Shown here one piece after another: positions 20,095-30,698 of a DNA stretch of 64,000 bases (position 1 is its first letter; each line of letters starts with the position of its first letter). The position numbers were made by a program, and so were the translations under genes. This DNA comes from Hymenopus coronatus (taxonomy: Eukaryota > Arthropoda > Insecta > Mantodea > Hymenopodidae), in assembly GCA_030762935.1 (NCBI GenBank), contig CM060899.1, positions 61,554,501-61,618,500 on the forward strand. Reading direction: 5' to 3'. Under the pieces are notes generated by a model. It did not search any database, was not told the origin of the DNA, and saw only the letters and a list, made by a program, of their open reading frames with translations.

Positions 20095-20647
20095 ATGTAT
20101 ATTATACAAGTTGTGTGTTTTGACGAGATCTACATATTTTGTGCAGTAAGTTTTTGTCTATCTCTTATGGTTTACTAGTTATGCAAAACCCAGTGAAATT
20201 CCTTCAGAATAAAGACGCCTTCAGAGGCTATTCCCAGAAAATTCAAGATGTTTATTTTATTTGTCGTTTAAATATCTTTAATATATGATAAGCTAAACAA
20301 AATCGTTAGAGCCATTTTTTAGAAATTCAAAAATTTCGAAAATGTTTCCATAATGGATAGTTTGGGGTGAGGGGGGGGGGGGGAATTCCTCAAAATTTTC
20401 GTGTCGCACACTGGAAAATATTAAACTTAAACACCAAGTTTGGTATTTTACCAAACTTTCGTTTTGAGTTATCGTGTTCACGGTCACATGGACACACACA
20501 TATACGGACCTTTTTCTAAAAATGCTTTTTTGGGTACAGGGGTCTCTAAAACGTCTATTTCCGCTGAAACCTCGGCATGGAATTTTTGGGTGGAATGCAG
20601 TACCTTCTCTATGCGGTATGTACAGAGTACGTGTAGAGAAAGTAAAT
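20095..20647 (-). mobile_element. HINE-like copy 14, left part missing
   Basis: Starts directly after copy 13 at ATATTATACAAGTTGTGTG, an internal position, and runs to hairpin type I (CTATGCGGTATGTACAGAGTACGTG) and AGAGAAAGTAAAT. A G-run of about 13 bases at 20371-20383 lies in the conserved G-rich block. Copy 27 (33613) begins at the same internal position. Confidence 0.83.
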
Positions 20648-21265
20648 ATATTCTTCCTGCCTTTCTTTCTTGAATACGATATGTTTGCTTTGCTTGAAAC
20701 CTGTCATGTGTCGAGAGTCGAACCCAGTTAAACGCCACTGAATGAAATACTTCCAACCTACTAGGTGACACAATTAGCTCATAAGAGCAGAGGTTGGGCA
20801 CCCTAGGAGAAGGGTCCACCTCACTGGCAGCACAATATTAAGTCACAACCGTAAATGCAAATAGAGCGGCCACCCTAATTCACTGTTTTGCTCTCCACCG
20901 TGTGTTATGAGACCTCTTTGCGGCTCCAGTTTGGTCAAAGGCAAGAGCGGGATCATACAGATAACATTTGCACAGGCCTGAGTTAGAATATAATCCCAAA
21001 ATTGAAAAGAGAAGCTTCCATTTTTAACTACAGTTACATGCAACATCTTTCGAAAATATTGATTTTCTGAAGAAAAAAAAAGTCAATTTTGATTTAAAAC
21101 TATATTTTTACAACAAATTAAAGGTACCAGGTAGCCCCACTGTCCCGTATTTGTCGTGTGCAGATATCCCTTCGTGCGTTAAAAGAGTTGCAGAACTCAG
21201 CGGGGCTATTTCTAGTTAAAACAAAAACCGATCAGTGAGGAACCACACAAAAACTGCACATGCCA
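20648..21265. other. Unassigned region
   Basis: At 20700-20770 the minus strand shows GGGTTCGACTCTCGACAC, a B-box-like sequence with weak upstream tRNA resemblance, possibly an old SINE head. At 21033-21080, TACATGCAACATCTTTCGAAAA and GATTTTCTGAA resemble a short HINE-like fragment. The remainder is unassigned. Confidence 0.3.
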
Positions 21266-21405
21266 TTTTTACTTTCTCTATACTCACTATGTACATAGTG
21301 TATAGAGAAGGTATTGCACTCCACCCAAAAATTCGATACCGAGATTTCACCGGAAATGTATGTTTTAGGGTCTCCAATATCCATAAAAAGCATTTTCGCA
21401 AAAAG

Positions 21406-21451
<46 letters not shown>

Positions 21452-22172
21452 GTGTGTCTATGAACACGATAACTCAAAAACGAAAAGTCGGTAAAATACC
21501 AAACTTGGTATTTAAGTTTAGTATCATCCAGGGATGCGACACGAAGATTTTGAGAATAATCCCCCACCCCCAACTACCCTTTACATGCAACTTTTTTCGA
21601 AAATTTTGATTTTCTCAAAAATGGCTCTAAGGATTTTGATTAAAATTTCGTATATTAAAGATATTTACCTGACAAATAAAAGGTATATCTTGAATTTTCT
21701 GGGAATAGCCTCTGAAGACTACTTTATTCTCAGTGAATTTTACTGCATTTTGAATAACTGCTAAACGGTAAGAGATGGACAAAAACTTACTTCACAAAAA
21801 ATGTAGAGCACGTTAAAACACACAATTTATATTAGTTAATTTTTCTTTTTCGTGGAGTTCGTCGTTTTTGAGACATAACTTATTTTTAGTTTCTGCTATG
21901 AAAAACATATTTTTCTCATACAGGAACTTGTCAACTCCGATCCATATAAACAAAGGAACTTCATTGACATAGCAACCAGCTTTTTACTATCACTTTAACC
22001 TATGGTAGTCCCTTATTTCGCTTCTACTTACAAGGAAACAAGTAATAAGACTATTTCTGCATAATTTTTTCTGACTAGCATAAAGTAAATAGAAGTATAA
22101 GCTTTTTAAGAATAATTTATTGCAGGGATATAGAGAAAGTCATGTGAATGGTACACATCAGATTTTTTTTTT
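21266..22172 (+). mobile_element. HINE-like copy 15 (reference complete copy)
   Basis: Non-autonomous element with no coding capacity. In order: T-run; ACTTTCTCTA (21271-21280); hairpin CTCTATAC-T-CACTATG / CATAGTG-TATAGAG (21276-21308); block CCACCCAAAAATTCGATACC; (GT)n then GTCCGTGTGTC (21409-21459); GAACACGATAACTCAAAAAC; inverted repeat AAATACCAAACTTGGTATTT (21494-21513); block GGGATGCGACACGAAGATTT; AT-rich body A; TAGAGAAAGT (22131-22140, the inverted partner of 21271-21280); a weak stem CATGTG..CACAT; ACACATCAGA and a T-run. Subterminal inverted repeats, a terminal hairpin and a GTCC microsatellite core match the known layout of DINE-1/HINE elements, which are mobilised in trans by Helentrons. 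That class is inferred; no Helentron protein is present in the window. Confidence 0.9.
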
Positions 22173-22177
22173 AAACA

Positions 22178-22468
22178 AAGCCTCTATTTTCCATGCACTA
22201 AGTTTTTGTCTGTTTCTTAGTTTACAAGTTAATAACAAATAATCCAAAATGAAGAGGGGTTCAGAGGCTATTCACAGAAAACGTCAGATAAGCATATAGC
22301 ATTTAAATCAAAATCTTTAGAAAAGTTTTGGAACATTTATTTGGGGGAGGGGGAATACAGGATACCCTAAAACTTGTATTTCCGGTGAAATCTCAATAGC
22401 GAATTTTGGGTGGATTGCAATACTTCCTCTAAACACTATTTACATAGTAGTGTAGAGAAAGTAAAAAT
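22178..22468 (-). mobile_element. HINE-like copy 16, internally deleted
   Basis: A 290-base derivative: the TTTTTGTCTGTTTCTTAG region and GGCTATTCACAGAAAACG are followed, after a deletion of the microsatellite block, by AGGATACCCTAAAACTTG and a damaged hairpin I (AAACACTATTTACATAGTAGTG) with TAGAGAAAGTAAAAATAA. Confidence 0.8.
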
Positions 22469-22562
22469 AAAATTAAAGTTTCGATAGAATTTCGCCTTTT
22501 TGAGTATTTGGGAGGGTTCCTGAGCCTACTTTCTGCGTAGCCCCTGTTTACTATATTTCTAC

Positions 22563-23435
22563 AAAAATTAAATGTGTTTCACTCACATGACTTTCTCTTC
22601 ATCTCTGCAACAAATTATCTATTGTTAAAAATCTATTTACTTCATGCTAATTGAGAAAAAATTAGCAGAAATGGTCTTATTACTTGCTTCCTTGTAAGTA
22701 GAAACAAAATAAGCGAGAGTAATAGGTTAAAGTGATATCCAAAAGCTGGTTGCTATGTGACTGAAGTTCCTTTGTTTGTATAGACAGGAGTTGACCAATT
22801 ACTGTATGAGAAAAGTATAAGTTCTTCAAAGCTGAAACTAAAAACAAGGTATATCTCAAAAACGAAAACATGTATATGACATAAATTGTGTATTTTAACG
22901 CGCTGTACATTTTTTGTGCGGTAAATGTTGTCCATCCATTACGGTTTAACAGTTATGCAAAATTCCGTAAACTTCATCCAGAATAAAGTAGTATTCAGAG
23001 GCTATTCCCAGAAAATTCAAGATATACATTTTGAATTAATATACATTTTGTTTGTCAGGTAAATATCTTTAATATACGACATTTTAAACAAAATCCTTAC
23101 AGCCGTTTTTGGGAAAATAAACACTTTTGAAAAAACTTCCATGTAAAGGGTAGTTGGGGGTGGGGGATTTTTCTCAAAATTTTCGTGTCTCATCACTGGA
23201 AGATACTAAACTTATCTATCAAGTTTGGTATTTTACAGACTTTTCGTTTTTGAGTTAGCGCGTTCAAAGACTCACCCACATACACAGGGACCTTTTTCTG
23301 AAATTGCTTTTTTTGGATACAGGGGATCTTAAAACATATATTTCCGGTGAAATCTCTGTATCGATTTATCGGTGAAATACAGTACTTCTCTATCCCTATG
23401 TACATTGTACATACGGGGCTATAGAAAGTAAAAAC
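22563..23435 (-). mobile_element. HINE-like copy 17
   Basis: AAATTAAATGTGTTTCACTCACATGAC end, body A, a duplicated ATATACATTTT/AATATACATTTTG step at 23022-23050, almost no microsatellite (ACACAGG), and hairpin type II (CCCTATGTACATTGTACATACGGGG) with CTATAGAAAGTAAAAAC. Pairs body A with hairpin II. Confidence 0.87.
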
Positions 23436-23864
23436 CAGCACAATAAACTATTCTTCCAACAGCGTATAGATTCCATGGCATTCTTGTGTTTGCAAGCTTA
23501 AAGGTCTGCCGACTCTATGGACGAGTTCAGAAATCGAAGGCAGACAAAGCAAGTTTGGTGATGTTTTCCTATGCAGGAATGCTGAGCTGCGTGAGACAAT
23601 GGGATTGGCTATCATTACACTTTGTGAAACTTTCCTGGTGAGAAGGATTAATGTACTGCCGCTTGTAGTATGTGCGCGCGCATAAATTACCTCTTAGCTT
23701 TGCATGTTCCCTTCCGCCACCAGATCCATTATTTTCAATTACTTTACTTCTCGTGTTTCCTCGGACGCATAACAAGTACCCGGGTAAAACATAACAGCGT
23801 TGTTTTCTTGCGCGTAACACTATTGTAACAACAAATATTCCTCATGATATCACTTAGACACATA
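23436..23864. other. Unassigned region
   Basis: Unique-looking; a minus-strand frame of 83 codons at 23569-23820 shows no recognisable domain. GTGCGCGCGCA at 23670-23680 is a short alternating purine-pyrimidine tract. Confidence 0.3.
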
Positions 23865-24551
23865 AATCTGATTTGTAACAAACTATTCTTACAAAACAAC
23901 TTTTCCTCCACCTACCTGATGCTAATACAGATAAACATTATCAGAAGAAGACGGCATGATACAAAAAATGTTCATGTCCTATTACTTGCTTCCTTGTAAG
24001 TAGAAACGAAATAAGGGAGTACCATAGGTTAAAGTGATAGTCAAAAGCTGGTTGCTATGCCACTGAAGTTTCTTTGTTTGTATGGACAGCAGTTGACAAA
24101 TTCCTGTATGAGAAATGTATGTTTTTCATAGCAGATACCAAAAATAAGGAATGTCACAAAAACGGCGAACTCCACGAAAAAAATGTATATTACATAAATT
24201 GTGAGTTTTAACGTGCTCTACATTTTTTGTGGAGTAAGTTTTTGTCCATCTCTTACGGTTTAGCAGTTATTCAAAATTTAGTAAAATTCATCCAGAATAA
24301 ACTACTCTTCAGAGGCTATTCCCAGAAAATTCAAGATTTACATATTATTTATCAGGTAAATATCTTTAATATACGAAATTTTTACCAAAATCGTTAGAGC
24401 CATTTTTGATAAAATCAAAATTTTCGAAAACATTTCCATGTAAAGGGTAGTTTGGGGTCGGGGGATTTTTCTCAAAATCTTCGTGTCGCATCCCTGGAAG
24501 ATACTAAACTTAAATACCAAGTTTCGTATTCTACCGACACATACACACACA

Positions 24552-24591
<40 letters not shown>

Positions 24592-24732
24592 CCTTTATCT
24601 GAAAATATTTTTTTTGGATACAGGGGACCCTAAAACATATATTTCCGGTGAAATCTCGGTATCGAATTTTTTGGTGGAGTGCAATACCTTCTCTATACAT
24701 TATGTACATAGTACGTATAGAGAAAGTAAAAA
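23865..24732 (-). mobile_element. HINE-like copy 18
   Basis: The left end is decayed (AAATCTGATTTGTAACAAACTATTC), with typical sequence from ATTACTTGCTTCCTTGTAAG. Body A, (AC)n microsatellite at 24541-24588, hairpin type I (CTATACATTATGTACATAGTACGTATAG) and AGAGAAAGTAAAAAC follow. The GTGTTCACAG element next to the microsatellite has been lost. Confidence 0.87.
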
Positions 24733-24939
24733 CACACATTCTTAACTCCAAACATGAAATGTAGATGTGTTGTTAACTTAAGGTTAAAATATTAGACCAA
24801 CATTTTAATTTTTTTTATCTCAAGGGAGCTTTTTAGTGGCGTGACAAAACATAAACAAATTTGACCATAATTTCCAAACCATTCCAGCAAAATGGATAAC
24901 ATTTGCGCTGTAGCTTACACATTTGTGGTATTGATTACA
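24733..24939. other. Short unassigned spacer
   Basis: AT-rich sequence between two HINE-like copies; nothing recognised. Confidence 0.3.
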
Positions 24940-25724
24940 AAAAAATGTGATGTGTTCCATTCACATGAATTTCTCTATATCTCTATAAAAATTATTGTAA
25001 ATAAGCTTATTCTTCTGTTTACTTGTAAGTAGAAGCGAAATAAGGGAGTACTATAGGTTAAAGTGACAGTCAAAAGCTGGTTGCTATGTGACTGAAGTTC
25101 CTTTTTTTTTGTGTGGAAAGGAGTTGACACATTCCTGTATGAGAAACGTATACGTTTTTCAAAACTGAAACTAAAAACAAAGAATATCACAAAAACGATC
25201 AACTCCACGAAAAAAACTATATATAACATAAATTGTGTGTTTTAATGTGCTCTACATTTTTTGTGTGGCAAGTTTTTGTCTATATCTTACAGTTTAGCAA
25301 TTATACAAAATTCCGTAAAATTCATCTAGAATAAAGTAGCCTTCAGAGGCTATTCCCAGAAAATTTAAGATATACATGTTATTTGTGAGGTAAATATCTT
25401 TAATATACGATATTTTTTTCAAAATCGCTAGAGCCATTTTTGATAAAATCAAAATTTTCAAAAAAAGTTCCATGTAAAGGGTACTTGGGAGTGGGTGGAT
25501 TTTCTTGAAAGTCTTCGTGTTGCATGTTTGGAAAACACCAAACCTTAATACCAAGTTTGGTATTTAACGGTCTTTTCGTTTTTGAGATATGTTGCTTTTT
25601 TTTTTTTTGATTCAGGGGGACTCAAAACATATATTACCAGGGTCATCTCGGTAGCGAATTTTTGGGTAGAATACAATACCCTCTCTATACACTATGTACA
25701 TAGAACGTGTAGAGAAAATAAATA
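24940..25724 (-). mobile_element. HINE-like copy 19, microsatellite deleted
   Basis: AAAAAAATGTGATGTGTTCCATTCACATG start, body A, TTTTTCGTTTTTGAGATATGTTGC followed directly by a T-run and GATTCAGGGGGACTC, so the AC repeat is absent. Hairpin I (TATACACTATGTACATAGAACGTG) and TAGAGAAAATAAATAG at the right end. Confidence 0.87.
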
Positions 25725-26165
25725 GTATCATTATTTGGAATTTCAAGCTTTCAGTCATGCATGTGGATAACCTTTTTATTTCCTAGCAAAAGCACATTGT
25801 TAGTTACTCTCTCTCTCTCTTGACATGTTAACGAGACCAGCTAACTGAATATCAACTCCGATCTTGACTATGTAACTCTACACAGGTACTTGACGTGCAC
25901 CTTGTGGGCTTCAAGGGTGTGCCCGGGGAACGAACCCGCAGGTGGTGTCCAGTGTCAGTGAAAGGGACTATACCGCATTCCATCACTTGTAGCTTGTCAT
26001 CGTGAGTGGACCACCCTCTCAGCTTGTAGGGAGGGGGGATAATAACAGGAATAGAGTCATTGTACCCGGGTGTCTCGATCAGACCTCCATCTTTTGGCTT
26101 TCCTTCATACTACACATTTATTCTGTCTACTTCATACTTAACGCAAGCGCTGACATAATACCTGA
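25725..26165. other. Unassigned region with tRNA-like B-box
   Basis: On the minus strand CTGCGGGTTCGTTCCCCGG (about 25926-25945) resembles a B-box, but no A-box at the right distance is convincing. A (CT)n run is at 25808-25821. No gene found. Confidence 0.3.
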
Positions 26166-26183
26166 TATGTAAGCTAAATTTAT

Positions 26184-26520
26184 AATAACTCCATGGCACG
26201 ACAGCTCACGGGGAACCTTGGCCTACCGCCCGGCCGCTGCGTCCCCCATCTCGGTCCACTACAGACGTCATGGATGGGGTGCAGTATTGGAGGGTGAGAC
26301 GTGGTCAGCGCCTCGAGTCCCCCCGGCCGGTTAATGCGGTCCTCATGACCTGGAGCCGCTACTTCTCCATCAAGTAGCTCCTCAATTGGCCCCCCAGGGA
26401 CCTTACGAGGCTGAGTGCACCCCGGGCCAGGTCTCCCAGCGGGGGAAAAATCCCCACGCCGGTACTGGGGATCGAACCCAGGTCTCCCGCTTGGTAAGCA
26501 GCAACGCTAAGGAGACGACC
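26184..26520 (-). mobile_element. SINE-A copy 2
   Basis: Reverse of the 3387 copy: AACTCCATGGCACGACAGC, GGCCTACCGCCCGGCCGCTG, CACCCCGGGCCAGGTCTCCC, GGGATCGAACCCAGGTCTCC (B-box) and AACGCTAAGGAGACGACC. A two-base loss lies in the A-box region. Inserted in repeat R. Confidence 0.92.
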
Positions 26521-27074
26521 CAATTCATTTAATAATTGTCATGCCAACAAGCACTGTAAATACAGTAAGAGTTTGAGAGGTCATTAATGCTTATAGTACA
26601 ATTTGGAAATGACGTAACACTCAACATTATCATTTGAATATATAGTAAATTGTAACATAGAATAATCGCACCATAAGCTCGCTGGAGATTTATAGTTTTA
26701 CTTTATCTACACTTACTAAAATAAAAAAAAAAATACTAATACGCCAGATTTTTAAAAATGTATTTCCATACATCATACATTTATTATTAACAGATTAATT
26801 ATAAATATAAGTTAAAAAAACAAAATATACAGCATAAAATAAAAACAATGAAGCTAATAAATAACCAATAAAATACAGAAATAAATTAAAACAAACATAT
26901 AAAACTGAACAAATTACATAATACATAAAAACACACCACGAACATAAAAATGTTAATACCAAAATTCACATAAACCTAATTGTTCTATTACATTACAACA
27001 TCCCTACACTACTACCACCTAATAACAAATATATACATTTAATTTATTTTTCAAATTTTATTTTAAAAAATTAA

Positions 27075-27890
27075 ATGTAATCTACACGTACTATGTACAC
27101 AGTGTATAGGGAAGGTAATTGCACTTCACCCTAAAATTCAATACCGAGATTTTACCGGAAATATACTTTTTTAGGGTCCCCCGTATCCAAAAAAGAAATT
27201 TTCTGAAAAAGTTCCGTGTGTGTCTCCATGTGTCTGTGAACACGATAAATCAAAAGTCGGTAAAATACCAAACTTGGTATTAAGTTAAGTATCTTCCAGG
27301 GATGCCATACAAAGATTTACAATGAACTTTTTTTGAAAATTTTGATTTTCTCAAAAATGGCTCTAACGGTTTTGATTAAAATATCGTATACTAATGATAT
27401 TTACCTGACAAATAAAATGTATATCTTGAATTTTCTGGGAATAGCATCTGAAGACATGTTTATTCTGGATGAATTTTGTGGAAGTTCGCATAACTGGTAA
27501 ACCGTAAGAGATAGACAAAAACTTACTACAAATAAAATGTACAGCACGTTAAAACACAGGATTTATGTTAAATGCATATTTTCATGAAGTTGATCGTTTT
27601 TGAGATATTCCTTCTCAGCTTTAAAATACTTATACTTTTCTCATACGGGAATTTGTCAACTCATGTCCATACAAAGGTACTTCAATCACATAGAAACCAG
27701 CTTTTAAAAAGTTTGACTATCTATTTAGCCTAGTGGGTTCCCTTAGTTCCCTTCTACTTACGAGGAAGCAGGTAATAAGTGTCTTACTGCCAATTTGTTC
27801 TCGATTAGCATTAAGTAGAAGACTCATGTTTTTGATAATTTGTTGCGGAGATGTAGAGAACGTCATGTGAGTGGAATTCATCAGATTTTT
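27075..27890 (+). mobile_element. HINE-like copy 20, inserted in the recombinase fragment
   Basis: Hairpin I (TCTACACGTACTATGTACACAGTGTATAG), a short GTGTGTGTCTCCATGTGTCTGTG core, a deletion of the CCCC block, body A, and the tail GTGAGTGGAATTCATCAGATTTTTT. Its T-run end falls in two Lys codons (AAAAAA on the minus strand) of the recombinase fragment. Confidence 0.87.
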
Positions 27891-28107
27891 TAGAAGTCTC
27901 TTGGAAATATGCCAATAAAACTGTCTCACTGCTATAACTGTTAACGTTTTTATCAAAACACCACTTTCGGAAAGCATTGTAACCATCATCATATCTTTGC
28001 TTGGACTTCGCTGGTAAAAGTGAAGCATATGCTAGATCTGCAGCTTCTAGCTCATTTTTATAACATTTTACTACTTGATAATAACTATGAAACATCGAAA
28101 TATTCAA
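27891..28107 (-). pseudogene. Tyrosine recombinase (Crypton-type) N-terminal fragment
   Basis: Starting at ATG 28107 the minus strand encodes about 70 codons: MNISMFHSYYQVVKCY, then LPAKSKQRYDDGYNAFRKW, CFDKNVNSYSSETVLLAYF, QETSKK. The pattern P-KS--RY---Y--F-KWC--K----S---LLAYF is that of the SAM-like core-binding domain of eukaryotic Crypton and KIAA1958-like tyrosine recombinases. The catalytic Arg-His-Arg-Tyr domain is missing; coding stops where HINE-like copy 20 begins, and beyond that copy no continuation is found. Family assignment is from memory of the motif. Confidence 0.7.
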
Positions 28108-28306
28108 TTCAGCTACATCAATAAATTACCTAACACTCAAGACATGTGCTACTTCAAGTAAACCATCTATTGAAAAATTCATTAACCAAGGAGTGTATAA
28201 GAAGGCTTTGCCCATATAATTTAGATGTAGCCTTTCATTTGTTCACATCGAGAATTCATTTCTTTTTAATCTTCAATGAAACATTTTAAAGCGATTTTAA
28301 TTTTTT

Positions 28307-28880
28307 AGTGTTTAAAAACACAATTCAAGTTGCATACATTTTTTCTTGGAGAGAATCGTTTTTGAGATAGTCCTTGTTATTGGTTTCAGCTTTAAAATAC
28401 TTACAATTTTTTTTTTTTTTTTTTTTTTTTTTTGTAACTTATCGTCCTTTAACCTGGTTGGTTATATCGGACGGTGAATGTAATTAGTTAAATGATCTCG
28501 GGGTCCGTGGAGCTTAAAGTTACTCGACATTCGTCTTCTCAGGACAAGGGAAACCCCCCCCCCCCAAAAAACCTTATCCGGGTAACTTAGCCTAAGCGAG
28601 ATTCGAACTCGTGACCTGCTGAATGTGAGGTAGACACACTACCAGCACACTACCCAGGCAGGTACTATTTTCTTATACGGGAATTCGTCAACTCCTGTAC
28701 ATAGAAACAAAAGAATTTCAGTCACATTACAACCAAATTTTGGCTAATATTTTAGCCTATGCTACTCCCTTATTTCCCTTCTACTTGCATGGAAGCAAGT
28801 AATAAGATATTTTTGCCCGTTTTTTCTCGATTATCAGAGAGGTAGAGAAAGTCCTTGATAGACATACATCAGACTTTTTT
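28307..28880 (+). mobile_element. HINE-like copy 21, hairpin end missing, split by SINE-D
   Basis: Begins internally (AAACACAATTCAAGTTGC) at the edge of repeat R. TTGGTTTCAGCTTTAAAATAC is cut at 28405 and resumes at 28664 with TACTATTTTCTTATACGGGAATTCG. The tail is AGAGAAAGTCCTTGATAGACATACATCAGAC. Confidence 0.8.
28406..28663 (-). mobile_element. SINE-D copy 1 (tRNA-derived)
   Basis: A T-run of about 27 bases (A-tail on the SINE strand), then GTTATATCGGACGGTGAATG, ATGATCTCGGGGTCCGTGGA, TTCGTCTTCTCAGGACAAGG, and AAGCGAGATTCGAACTCGTG (B-box region). Ends CACACTACCAGCACACTACC (A-box side of the tRNA-like head). A C-run lies at 28554-28564. Confidence 0.85.
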
Positions 28881-29584
28881 TACTTTCTCTACACGTACTG
28901 TGTACATAGTGTAAAGAGAAGGTGTTGCATTGCACCCAAAAATTCCATACCGAGATTACACCGGAAATACATGTTTTGGGTCCCCCTGAACCCAAAAAAA
29001 GTATTTCTACAAAGAGCTCCGTCTATGTGTGTGACTGTGTGTGTGTCTGTGGACAGCTTAGCTCAAAAACGAAAAGACTGTTGAATACAAAGCCTGGTAT
29101 TTAATTTTGGTTTCTTCCAAGGATGCGACACGAAGCTTTTCAAATTCCCTTTATATGAAACTTTTTTCGAAAATTTTGATTTTCTTAAAACTGGGTGTAT
29201 CGATTTTGATTAAAATGTCGCAGATTAAAGATATTTACCTCACAAATAATATGTATATCTTGAATTTTTTGGGAATAGCCTCTGAAGGCTACTTTAATCT
29301 GGATGAATTTTACGAAATTTTGCATAACTGCTAAACCTTAAGAGACGGACAAAAACTTACCACACAAAACGTTAAAACACACTTATACACATTTTTTTTG
29401 TGGAGTTAATCTTTCTTTGGATATTCATTGATTTTGGTTTTAGCTTTGAAATACTTATACTTTTCTCATACATAGAAACAAAAGAACTTCTGTCACATAG
29501 CAACCAGCTTTTGACTATTCACTTTAACCTATGGTAACCCATGGTAGAGAAAGTCCTGTAATAGGGATGTCAGACGTTTTTTTT
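28879..29584 (+). mobile_element. HINE-like copy 22
   Basis: Abuts copy 21 through a shared T-run. Hairpin I (ACACGTACTGTGTACATAGTGTAAAG), GTGTGACTGTGTGTGTGTCTGTGGACAGC core, body A with part deleted, and a shortened tail AGAGAAAGTCCTGTAATAGGGATGTCAGACG. Confidence 0.85.
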
Positions 29585-29962
29585 TGGGGGGGGGGTTTGA
29601 ACAGCCCTGCAGCGGAACCTGCTGGTCCAATTCCTAACTGTCACGACAGGCACAAAAAGGAGTCTAATTTTGCAGCTAGGCGAGCTGAGATACTTTAATC
29701 AAATGCGCCACAATAGTTTTGTTTTCTGAAAAGGCGAGTTAATAGGTCTGTTAAACTAAGTGAGATAGATTGGTGGTTGTTTACTATGCAAATATCTGCA
29801 ATTCCAGGCGAAGCCTTGCCATAACGTATAATTTTGGTAATGGCTACGTACAGCGATTGTCTTCATCAAAAAGCAATTAGATATCCTGTCGGTCGTTAAA
29901 CTCTTTCACAGGTTCGACCCCAGCCGCTAAAAGTCCTAACCTAGCAACTCCCTATACGAAGT
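29585..29962. other. Unassigned region
   Basis: Starts with a T-run and a G-run. CACAGGTTCGACCCCAGCC (about 29908-29926) is B-box-like on the plus strand, but no A-box partner is convincing. No gene found. Confidence 0.3.
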
Positions 29963-30698
29963 ATTTTTACTTTCTCTACACATACATAGTGTATAAAGAA
30001 GGTACTGTACTCCACCAAAAAATTCGATACCGAGATTTCACTGGAAATACATGTTTTAAGGTCCCCTGTATAAAAAAAACATTTTCAAAAAAAAGGTCCG
30101 TGTGTCTGTGAACACGATAACTCCAAAACGAAAAGTCGGTAAAATACCAAACTTGGTATTTAAGTTTAATACCTTCCAGGGATGCGATACGAAGATTTTG
30201 AGAAAAATCCCCCCACCCCAAACTACCCTTTACATGGAACTCTTTTCGAAAATTTTGATTTTCTCAAAACTGCCTCTAATGGTTTTTATTAAAATATCGT
30301 ATATTAAAGATATTTACCTGACAAGTAAACTGTATATTTTGAATTTTCTTGGACTAGCGTCTGTAGACTACTTTATTCTGGAGAATTTTACGAAATTTTC
30401 CATAACTGCTAACCCGTAAGAGGTACACAAAAACTTGTCACACAAAAAATGTAGAGCTCGTTAACACACACACAATTTAGGTTGTGTTTTCGTAGAGTTG
30501 GTGGTTTTTGAGATATTCCTTGTTTTTGTTTTCAGCTTTAAAATACGTTTCTCATACGGGAATTTGTCAACTCCAGTTCATACAAACAAAGGAACTTCAT
30601 TCACATAGCAACCAGCTTTTGGCTTTCACTTTAACCTATGGTACTCCCTTATTTCGCTTCTACTTACAAGGAAGCTAGTAATAAGAATATTTCTGCTT
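29963..30698 (+). mobile_element. HINE-like copy 23, tail missing
   Basis: Hairpin with shortened arm (CTACACATACATAGTGTATAAAG), core reduced to GTCCGTGTGTCTGTGAACACG, body A, breaking at ATAAGAATATTTCTGCTTA where copy 24 starts. The tail (TAGAGAAAGTC..) is absent. Confidence 0.87.

Larger units (their letters stand above)
26625..28130 (-). mobile_element. 1.5-kb insert flanked by TAACACTCAA repeats
   Basis: TAACACTCAA occurs at 26615-26624 and 28131-28140, and repeat R is continuous across this point in its other copy. The insert holds a tyrosine-recombinase N-terminal coding fragment (27891-28107, -), HINE-like copy 20 inside it, and an A/T-rich stretch of about 440 bases with almost no G (26720-27074). 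What moved it is unknown. Confidence 0.7.
26166..28306. repeat. Dispersed repeat R, copy 1, split by a SINE and a 1.5-kb insert
   Basis: Three pieces, 26166-26183, 26521-26624 and 28131-28306, together match 57825-58120: TGTAAGCTAAATTTA, CAATTCATTTA-TAATTG, CAACAAGCACTGTAA, GAGAGGTCATTAAT, AATGACGTAACACTCAA, GACATGTGCT-CTTCAAGTAAA, GTATAAGAAGGCTTTG-CCATAT. Copy 2 is continuous across both interruptions and thus shows the empty sites. Confidence 0.85.

Noticed and set aside
21232..21573. Recurrent open frame of about 60-115 codons across HINE-like copies (MGWGDFSQNLRVASLEDTKL.. then His-Thr repeats)
   Set aside because: Similar frames appear in many copies, but they run through the CA microsatellite, change frame with repeat length, start inside the conserved noncoding block and break freely. 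Shared DNA identity explains the recurrence.
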